Assembly (NCBI GenBank): GCA_030148545.1
Contig: JASBTF010000002.1
Location: 175,218-239,217, forward strand
DNA: 64,000 nt
From: Pseudomonadota bacterium
GTDB lineage: Bacteria > Pseudomonadota > Alphaproteobacteria > UBA2136 > JASBTF01
Direction of reading: 5' to 3'
Below are positions 57,928 to 64,000 of the stretch, one piece after another. Made by a program: the position numbers and the translations under genes. Each line of letters starts with the position of its first letter. Position 1 is the stretch's first letter. The notes beneath the pieces are model-generated. The model made no database searches, was not told where the DNA came from, and saw nothing but the letters and a program-made list of their open reading frames with translations.

Positions 57928-58830
57928 TTACGTGGTGCTAAGCAACGCTTCGGCAAAGTCGTTTGCATTAAAGTTTTGTAAATCATCAACGCCTTCACCC
58001 AAGCCAAGGTAATGTATAGGTAGTGCAAATTCTTCAGCCAATGCTAGCACCACACCGCCTTTAGCGCTGCTATCTAGCTTGGTAATAATCAAGCCTGTTA
58101 CTTGGGCAACTTCTTTAAAAGCACGCACTTGCTGTATGGCGTTTTGGCCTACAGTAGCATCTAGTACTAGTAGAGTCGCATCGGGCGCATCAGCATCATG
58201 TTTTTGCACCACACGTACCATTTTACCAAGCTGTTCCATCAGGTCGCTACGGTTTTGCAAGCGCCCTGCTGTATCTACAATCAGTACATCAGCGTTGTGC
58301 GCCTTTGCTTCATCATAAGCGCGGTAAACTAAGCTTGCGGGGTCTGCACCATCTTGTGTGGGTGCTGTGAGTTGTGCTTTAGCTTTATCTGCCCAGTGCT
58401 GGAGTTGTTCTACCGCTGCAGCACGAAATGTATCCGCGGCAGCAATGTGCACCTTTTTACGTTCACGCCCCCACTGCGCTGCAAGCTTGCCCAGAGTGGT
58501 TGTTTTTCCACTACCGTTTACCCCAACCATAAACAGTACTGCAGGTTGTTTGCTGGGTAGGTTAAAAGCTTGCTCGCACGGGGTGAGTAACGTAGCAATC
58601 TCCTGCTGGAGTAGTGTTTTAAGCTCATCAGCGCTTAGCTCTTTGCCACGGGCTTGTTGGCGCACGGCATCTACCAATTTTTCGGTGACAGGTAGGCCAA
58701 CATCCGCTTGGAGCAAAGCATCGCCTAGTTCTTCTAAAAACGCTTCATCAACTTTGCCACCAGTGAGCCATGTACCAAGCTGAGCTGTTGTTTTGCTCAG
58801 CGCTTGTTTAACTTTACTAAAAAATCCCAT
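57928..58830 (-). CDS. ftsY: Signal recognition particle receptor FtsY
   Basis: 300 residues, the short alphaproteobacterial form without the acidic A domain. N domain at about 1-90; the G domain has the P-loop GVNGSGKTTTLGKLA, ADTFRAAAVEQL, VDTAGRLQNRSDLM and ITKLDSSAKGG. Delivers ribosome-nascent-chain complexes to the Sec translocon. An amphipathic N-terminus (MGFFSKVKQALSKTTAQL) fits lipid binding. Confidence 0.97.
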   Translation of the reverse strand: MGFFSKVKQALSKTTAQLGTWLTGGKVDEAFLEELGDALLQADVGLPVTEKLVDAVRQQARGKELSADELKTLLQQEIATLLTPCEQAFNLPSKQPAVLFMVGVNGSGKTTTLGKLAAQWGRERKKVHIAAADTFRAAAVEQLQHWADKAKAQLTAPTQDGADPASLVYRAYDEAKAHNADVLIVDTAGRLQNRSDLMEQLGKMVRVVQKHDADAPDATLLVLDATVGQNAIQQVRAFKEVAQVTGLIITKLDSSAKGGVVLALAEEFALPIHYLGLGEGVDDLQNFNANDFAEALLSTT

Positions 58831-58846
58831 GCCGATGCCTTACCAT

Positions 58847-59218
58847 TTATTTAACGGGTTTGGGTACATAAATTATTAATTCACGCAGCGCTGTGCTGTG
58901 CGCGGCCTGAGTTACCTGAATCGTCAGTTGTGTTAGGTCCGGCGTAGCTGTAGGTGTAGGGGTAATGCGATAGTTAAAGGTGTAACCTGCTTGTTTTTGG
59001 CTACCATTTTCAGCCACTGGTTCAGCATGTTTGTGTGGTGGTACTTGCAGGCGGTAGCGTCCGGCTAGGTTGCGTGCCACAACATCTGCCGCGAGTTTTG
59101 CCTCTAAGTGAGCAACGTTATTTAAGTATTGCCCGCCCAGCACAATGCTGCTGCCCAGCAATACAGCGGCAATGGCTGTGGCAATGAGCACTTCTAATAG
59201 GGTGAACCCATTATTCAT
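58847..59218 (-). CDS. Type II secretion-like minor pseudopilin (GspI-like)
   Basis: 123 residues with a class III signal: NNG|FTLLEVLIATAIAAVLLGSSIVL, the prepilin peptidase site and N-terminal helix of pseudopilins. The globular part is short, as in GspI. I start at ATG 59218; it overlaps the upstream gene by eight bases. No other secretion or prepilin peptidase gene is in the window, so it either serves a system encoded elsewhere or belongs to a reduced one made with its immediate neighbours. Confidence 0.8.
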   Translation of the reverse strand: MNNGFTLLEVLIATAIAAVLLGSSIVLGGQYLNNVAHLEAKLAADVVARNLAGRYRLQVPPHKHAEPVAENGSQKQAGYTFNYRITPTPTATPDLTQLTIQVTQAAHSTALRELIIYVPKPVK

Positions 59219-59594
59219 GGCGCAGCCACCAATCGTTGCGGTGCAAGGGGTCCACATAACGCACGCGGCCTTCGCTAATTACTGTAGCTTTGGGTAGTGC
59301 AGCCTCGCGCCAGTCACGCAATAAACGGTCCACCACCAGCCATATACTTACCGGTAGTTCATGCTTTTGCAGCGCTTGACGTGCATATAAGCTGTTAACT
59401 GGGTAGCCATTGGCGCGCGCACCATCAAAAGTACCAACTTTACGCTGAAAAAACCCAAGTAAGTAGCCAAAGGCGTGGTCATCTTGCGCGGTATGTACCA
59501 GTGGTGTGTGCGGTATCATATCTGGCAATGCTAGTGGGTTGGCGTGGCCTGCCATGCTCCAGCTTAATAAGATGAGGGTTAAAATGCGGCGCAT
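59211..59594 (-). CDS. Exported 127-residue protein of unknown function
   Basis: A signal peptide (MRRILTLILLSWSMAGHA) precedes about 109 residues rich in aromatic and basic side chains (WLVVDRLLRDWREAALPKA, DPLHRNDWWLRHE). No family recognised. It is tightly coupled to the genes on both sides: TAATG overlap upstream and an eight-base overlap with the pseudopilin gene downstream. This suggests the three act together. Confidence 0.7.
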   Translation of the reverse strand: MRRILTLILLSWSMAGHANPLALPDMIPHTPLVHTAQDDHAFGYLLGFFQRKVGTFDGARANGYPVNSLYARQALQKHELPVSIWLVVDRLLRDWREAALPKATVISEGRVRYVDPLHRNDWWLRHE

Positions 59595-60472
59595 TATTGT
59601 TCCAATAACGATGGTGGTAATTGTGGGTGTAGCTGGGTATTGATTGTAAGTGCAATGAGCCGTGCTTCACGCGCTTCGCGCAGTGCTAAGCTGTAGGCAG
59701 AAAACATGGTACCACTCCATAAAATAGCAACCACTAAGCCAAACACAGCTGCATAAGGCCAGTGCCGTTGTTGCCAAGCATATGCTAATGCCCAAATAAA
59801 CAACCCGTTGATGAGGAAAGCAGTAAGCGCCGTGCGCCAGTCCTGCAGGAGTAAATGGCCTAGGCCAGGTATTAAGCTTGCAAAGCCACTAATGGTAGCA
59901 CGTAACTTGCCGTCACCTTGTTGTTGCACAAAATTGCGCAGGGTGGTCACGCTTGCATTTTCGGTGGCTGGAATACGGTGGCCGGCAATAGCAGCATCCC
60001 ACGCTAGGCGATATTGCAGTGCCTGTGTCCACGAGTCTTGCGGGAACAGCTGGCTGGCGCGTTGTACCAGTTCAAATGCGGCTGCGGGGTCAGTTTTGGC
60101 CGCGCTACGGCTCATCCAATATAGAGCTTCTGGCACCAAGGGACTGCTGCCAAACTCCATACCAAATTGTTGAAAGCTTTCCATTGCCAGTTGGTGTTCA
60201 CCTAGGCGTTGGTAAAGCCGAGCCAGGCGGAACAAAGCTTGTGCACGCTCTAGCCCGCTGCTGCTGTGCGCCAGTCGCTGCCATTCTAGTGCAGCGCTGT
60301 ATAGCTCGCCACGGTCTTCTAGCTGGTTAGGGAATGTTGGGTCGGCAAGGCCGCCAGTATCTTCAATGCTAAAGCTGCCCAGGCCGGGTAGTGCTGGTAG
60401 GTTTTGCCCAAAAACAGGGAGGCTAAATAATAAGGTAAAGCTCAATAAAAATCGCAACATGCGATAGAACAT
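59594..60472 (-). CDS. Exported TPR protein with C-terminal membrane domain
   Basis: 292 residues. A signal peptide (ending FSLPVFG) is followed by TPR-like repeats (ALEWQRLAHSSSGLERAQALFRLARLYQRLGEHQLAMESF and following). The C-terminal third (PGLGHLLLQDWRTALTAFLINGLFIWALAYAW) has two or three hydrophobic helices with a PGLG entry motif, as in small membrane proteins of the DUF5683/TM2-like kind. A second ATG at 60460 could be the start. It is first of a three-gene coupled unit with the exported protein and the pseudopilin. Confidence 0.75.
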   Translation of the reverse strand: MFYRMLRFLLSFTLLFSLPVFGQNLPALPGLGSFSIEDTGGLADPTFPNQLEDRGELYSAALEWQRLAHSSSGLERAQALFRLARLYQRLGEHQLAMESFQQFGMEFGSSPLVPEALYWMSRSAAKTDPAAAFELVQRASQLFPQDSWTQALQYRLAWDAAIAGHRIPATENASVTTLRNFVQQQGDGKLRATISGFASLIPGLGHLLLQDWRTALTAFLINGLFIWALAYAWQQRHWPYAAVFGLVVAILWSGTMFSAYSLALREAREARLIALTINTQLHPQLPPSLLEQ

Positions 60473-60526
60473 AGCTTAATAAATAGAGTGGCGGCAATGG
60501 TTTACTGCACGGCTGGTGTTGGTGCT

Positions 60527-60670
60527 AATGTTATTTAGCTTAGTTTAATAAGCTAAATAACATTAGGTTTGTGTGGGATCACACAAACCGCACGCGAGAA
60601 TAGCAGTGGCTTTGCCGGTGATCTCGCAGCGATGCGTGCATAAAAAGAATAACTCTTATTCTTTTTATGC
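60527..60670. repeat. Run of four palindromes between two genes
   Basis: Nearly all of this DNA is palindromic: 60527-60564 (15-bp perfect stem AATGTTATTTAGCTT), 60566-60589 (GGTTTGTGT-gggatc-ACACAAACC), 60590-60639 (nested GCACGC...GCGTGC with CGAGA/TCTCG and a degenerate CGGCAAAGCC hairpin of the dispersed repeat) and 60638-60670 (15-bp perfect stem GCATAAAAAGAATAA). The last has a T-run on the minus strand and probably ends the lipoprotein gene. Confidence 0.8.
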
Positions 60671-60673
60671 CGC

Positions 60674-63600
60674 CTACAACGCTTCCATCGCCTCAAATTC
60701 ATCAAGCTCACTTTCATCAAAAATCACAGGGGTTTCTGGTGGGGTCAGCAACTCTTCTTCACTATTAAACACAGCAGGTACGGTGTCTGGGCGGTTTTTT
60801 TCTTCATAAATTGGCACATCAAAGCGCAGGCGTGGGCTGTTGGCAGAAATCTCACCACGTACAACATGTGCAAAGCGGTTACGTGCCCAGTGGCGGTTGT
60901 GGCCAGCACATTGAATAAACCGTTCCACAGCATGACAACGCACCAAAGCTTCAATATCGCCTTGGCCGAGTGGGTAGCGGTAGGCAAAGTTTACGCTATG
61001 TGTGCTTGGGTTATAAAAACCACGAATAGGCAGTTCTTGCGGTGCTGCAGGGTGTTTAATAGTACCTTCTACCGGGTAAACAATAGGCCCACGCTGGTTG
61101 TTTGCTGCTTTTAGTCGTACTGGTTTTTGGCGCAAGGTGGTAAGGCTGACAACACTACCAATTGGTAAAATATGGTCAGTATCTGGGTTGGCTACCGTGC
61201 GCTGTGTTGTCATGGCGTAAATGCCGTTGGTAAACAGGTTTAGGTTTACTTGTTCACGAATACGCACCAGCTCGGCCATGTCACCGTTAGCGAGCAGCAC
61301 ATCTAGCGTTTTATGTTCGGTATCTACATCTGAAAGTTTTAGCCCTGCCAACTGGCCAATATGTAGCTCTACTTGGCGGATGATATGCTGGTTCTCAATA
61401 GAGTCATCAAACGCAATAGTAAGCTCAGCAGGGTCTAGGCGACCAACTAACGTGTAGGTGTAAACTTTACCGCGGTCGGTGGTGAGTGTTTCTGGTGTTT
61501 CTACCATGTTTTCACCCACGGTACTGGTGAGCTTTAGCTTCACGGCCAACAGGTCGCGTGCATCAATAACGGTGGTGTTAGAGGTATCAGTAGCTACTTC
61601 TAACGGTGTCAGTGGAGAAAGCTCTAGCAGCAGCAATTTATTATTATCTGTTGGTGCGGGGTTAAGGTACATACCGCCAAAGGCGTTTAGTGTTTCCAAA
61701 TAGCCAACAATATAAGGGCGTGCTTGGTTAAGGTAGGTAGATTCAGTTAAGGATGAGAGCAAACGTGCAGCTTTGGCACGGTCGTTTTGTTCAAACGCAT
61801 CTACAGCTTCCATAAAGGATACATATTGCGGACGAATCGCACGCAATGTTTCTAGCCATTGTGGTGGTAAAATTTCCCACAAATCCCGACTGTCTTGCAA
61901 AGAGCTGGTGCGTTGCAAAGCATTGTTGAGCAAAAACAGCGGTGTGAGGTCTGGGTGTTGGTAAGTCAGGTCTTGGCCTAAAATAATCACATCTGCACCG
62001 CGTAGAGATGTATCCTGGTTGAGGCTATTTTGCAGTGAGTTGATGAGAAATTCATGACGCTCAGCGGTAGGGAACTGCTCTTCGCTAAATTTATTCCACA
62101 AGCGCCACAGCACACTGGATTGGCCATACAAGCCACGCGCGTTGATGATAAGCGTTTTAAGCTGGTTATCAATAATTTGTGGGCGATCATCAAAATACTC
62201 TTTCAGGTAATCAAATTTAGGGCCTAAATCCAGCGCAATAGTGGCCGATGGCTGTAATAACACTTCTGGCGTGGTAGCGCTCAGCGCATAGGCAATATCA
62301 CGTGATTTGGTAAACTCTTGGAAGCCCTGAATAATCAAGCTGTCGAGGCTGAAATCAACATTAAGTTGTTCGTTCAAAAAGTCTGCTAGCGGTATGAGGT
62401 CTTCAAATTGATCCTGCTGCCATTTATCGCGCAAAGCGTTGATGAGGAACGGTACCAAAGCACCACGCTGAATAGCACCAACCTCAGGGCGGAACTGTAC
62501 TAAGGTAATAACGCGGTCAACATTATTAGCTTCCAAGGCATCGGTAAGGGCTTGCGATAGAAGGGCGTCGCGCTTCTCTTCCACAGCAGTACTCCCCTCG
62601 GGTGGAATAACCACTTGCTCCAATAGCGGCAGCACATCTTCTTTAGTTTCTAGGCGCTGGTCGGTCAGGTCAAACAGCATTTGGTTATACAAACCGCGAA
62701 CATCTGCAGGTAGTTGCTCAGGGTTAATATTACTGGTGAGGAAGCTAATATCGCCCGTTTTGGCAGTGGCATCACGCAGGGTAGGGAGCAGTGAGCGCCA
62801 TACATCTGGCTGAGCGGGGTCAAAGCTAAGCGCTAGCTTGGCCAATTCTAGTTGAATCATTGTTTGTGGGTTTTCTAAACCCAGCTGGGCTACCTCTGGC
62901 ACAACAAAAGAACTACTCACACTTTCTGTAGCTGTCACAGCAGCGGTAAGGCTAACCTCGGTCAGGCTAATACTAGCAGGCATGTCGCCGCTTAGTGTCA
63001 TTTGCTGAACATTTGGTAGCTGTGCCATTTGGTTAATGGCGCGGGCAAGGGTGCTACGGGCGGTTTCATTAAATAATTTGTTAAGTTTATAACCCTTAAT
63101 TTCAGCGCTAAAGGTATCAATAAAAGCCTGTAATGGTGAGGTGTTTGAGTTGTTTTCTAAGTATTTCAGGTAAACCAGTGGTAGTGCCTCTAGCAGAGCA
63201 GGGGGGTAGCTTTGCTCTTGCCGGCTGCGCAGCGCAATCATGTTACGTTTTAATACACGCGGGTCGTCGTTGAGGTAGCCAAGTAGTAAACCAGCCAATA
63301 GGCCAGATGCTTTAGTACGCTCACGCTTAGCCAGCAGCTGCAGCTGTGTGCGTGCGGCGGCAGGGTTATTGCGTATGAGGTCGGTTTTGGCTTGTTGGGC
63401 CAAGGCGTCGCTCAAAATATGTGTAATGGAAGGGGTGTCCGCAGCTGCGTTATATAGTGCTGTTACAGGGTGTGGGTGGCTCGTCGTTTGCCCCAAGGTG
63501 TAAACCAAGTTGCTCAGCTTTTGCTGCAGTGGAGCGCTTTGCTCTTTGCTTATTTGTAAGGGGTCGCTTAATTGGCGTAGTGGTGTGGTGAGCGATGCGG

Positions 63601-63856
63601 TGTTGAGCGGTGTGTTGCTTACAAAGCAGTCGTTAGCAGCGCATTGGTGCAGGAGGCTTTCCAGCAGTAGCCAGTTAAAATAAGCATGTTGTGGGCTTTC
63701 CTCCACTTCGGACTGAGCCAGCTCTACAGCGCCGCTGTAGTTGCGCTCAGTAAGCATTTTTTCAATGCGTACTTCTGGTGTTTCCCCACAGCCAGCAAGC
63801 CCACCAGCTACAGTAATAGCGAGTAAGGTGCCAATAAGGGGTGTGCGCCACATCAT
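60674..63856 (-). CDS. Very large lipoprotein with helical repeats, unknown function
   Basis: 1060 residues from ATG 63856; the open frame reaches 63904. A lipoprotein signal ends in LAGCGE. The first 400 residues look like TPR-type helix pairs (RNYSGAVELAQSEVEESPQHAYFNWLLLESL; NPAAARTQLQLLAKRER). The middle stays helical. Residues of about 780-1000 turn to beta-rich (VYTYTLVGRLDPAELTIAFDDS; GSVVSLTTLRQKPVRL). Near the C-terminus are GFYNPSTHSVNFAYRYPLGQ and paired cysteines (VRCHAVERFIQCAGH). The tail is acidic. No family recognised. Probably outer-membrane or periplasmic and unusual in size. A secreted-protein gene starts divergently. Confidence 0.8.
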   Translation of the reverse strand: MMWRTPLIGTLLAITVAGGLAGCGETPEVRIEKMLTERNYSGAVELAQSEVEESPQHAYFNWLLLESLLHQCAANDCFVSNTPLNTASLTTPLRQLSDPLQISKEQSAPLQQKLSNLVYTLGQTTSHPHPVTALYNAAADTPSITHILSDALAQQAKTDLIRNNPAAARTQLQLLAKRERTKASGLLAGLLLGYLNDDPRVLKRNMIALRSRQEQSYPPALLEALPLVYLKYLENNSNTSPLQAFIDTFSAEIKGYKLNKLFNETARSTLARAINQMAQLPNVQQMTLSGDMPASISLTEVSLTAAVTATESVSSSFVVPEVAQLGLENPQTMIQLELAKLALSFDPAQPDVWRSLLPTLRDATAKTGDISFLTSNINPEQLPADVRGLYNQMLFDLTDQRLETKEDVLPLLEQVVIPPEGSTAVEEKRDALLSQALTDALEANNVDRVITLVQFRPEVGAIQRGALVPFLINALRDKWQQDQFEDLIPLADFLNEQLNVDFSLDSLIIQGFQEFTKSRDIAYALSATTPEVLLQPSATIALDLGPKFDYLKEYFDDRPQIIDNQLKTLIINARGLYGQSSVLWRLWNKFSEEQFPTAERHEFLINSLQNSLNQDTSLRGADVIILGQDLTYQHPDLTPLFLLNNALQRTSSLQDSRDLWEILPPQWLETLRAIRPQYVSFMEAVDAFEQNDRAKAARLLSSLTESTYLNQARPYIVGYLETLNAFGGMYLNPAPTDNNKLLLLELSPLTPLEVATDTSNTTVIDARDLLAVKLKLTSTVGENMVETPETLTTDRGKVYTYTLVGRLDPAELTIAFDDSIENQHIIRQVELHIGQLAGLKLSDVDTEHKTLDVLLANGDMAELVRIREQVNLNLFTNGIYAMTTQRTVANPDTDHILPIGSVVSLTTLRQKPVRLKAANNQRGPIVYPVEGTIKHPAAPQELPIRGFYNPSTHSVNFAYRYPLGQGDIEALVRCHAVERFIQCAGHNRHWARNRFAHVVRGEISANSPRLRFDVPIYEEKNRPDTVPAVFNSEEELLTPPETPVIFDESELDEFEAMEAL

Positions 63857-63913
63857 GCTGGCAAGCCTAGCACAACGCTTGTGAGATAGCGCTAGCAGTG
63901 CCATAGTTACCCC

Positions 63914-64000
63914 GTGATTTTACGTGTCTTTACTCAACTGACTGTGGCAGTTCTGCTGTTATGCTCACACATACCTGCTATGGCGTGGGATCCAGCACAG
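63914..64000 (+). CDS. Start of a divergent exported protein, 3' end outside window
   Basis: From GTG 63914 the frame stays open to the window edge and encodes a typical signal peptide with a cleavage site after AMA (mature start WDPAQ). The reading frame starts only 57 bp from the lipoprotein start, so the two share a promoter region. Family cannot be judged from 29 residues. Confidence 0.6.
   Translation, partial: MILRVFTQLTVAVLLLCSHIPAMAWDPAQ

Overview
The window looks like chromosomal DNA of a free-living, motile alphaproteobacterium. The case rests on gene content and order: a short DEDD ribonuclease D next to kdsD-lptC-lptA-lptB-rpoN; the cluster sltB-rlpA-dacA-tmk-holB-metG-tatD read leftwards; and xerD next to accA. 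All are arrangements I associate with Alphaproteobacteria. Lipopolysaccharide export genes, a TonB-dependent receptor and lipoproteins show a Gram-negative envelope, and two chemoreceptors point to motility. I cannot name the genus.

Layout. 1-2.6 kb: end of uppP, a repeat-rich tRNA-Leu(CAG) tail and two orphan genes. 2.6-7.8 kb: ribonuclease D, then Kdo synthesis (kdsD), LPS export (lptC, lptA, lptB) and sigma-54 (rpoN). 7.8-14.5 kb: orphan genes, hemF, an HdrB/SdhE-like protein, tRNA-Arg(ACG), a TPR-SGNH protein and a cold-shock protein. 14.6-25.4 kb: mutL, an acetyltransferase, tatD, metG, holB, tmk, dacA, rlpA and a lytic transglycosylase on the minus strand, interrupted by two plus-strand orphan genes. 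25.4-31.2 kb: TonB receptor, YfiR-like protein, chemoreceptor and MFS transporter. 31.6-35.8 kb: a tRNA-Arg(TCT) locus carrying a 3.8-kb insertion. 35.9-43 kb: GAF protein, a small sugar/envelope locus, clpP and topA. 43-50.4 kb: globin, accA, xerD and a tightly overlapped transport cluster. 50.5-57.5 kb: a large secreted protein, tRNA-Leu(TAG), MaoC hydratase, twin 24-residue membrane peptides, a GntR regulator, a second chemoreceptor and tRNA-Gly(TCC). 57.6-64 kb: ftsY, a lone pseudopilin, TPR proteins, a 1060-residue lipoprotein and the start of a divergent secreted protein.

Three things go beyond routine annotation. (1) A 3.8-kb island has been inserted into tRNA-Arg(TCT). A 47-bp copy of the tRNA 3' half marks its far end, and GGTGACC repeats lie inside both ends. 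It carries an overlapping three-gene set: a small membrane protein, a diguanylate cyclase whose N-terminus looks like a ten-helix EamA/DMT transporter, and a membrane protein with a beta-helix-like domain. I see no integrase. (2) A family of intergenic repeats is made of up to three hairpins whose stems change sequence but stay paired. It sits just after tRNAs and gene ends. (3) Three tRNA loci carry, beyond their terminators, a second copy of their own tRNA 3' end. Each copy is split by 27-73 bp at the same T-loop position.

Most short genes without recognisable families have strong ribosome binding sites and their own hairpin terminators, so I treat them as real. All calls come from reading sequence and translations; no database search was possible.
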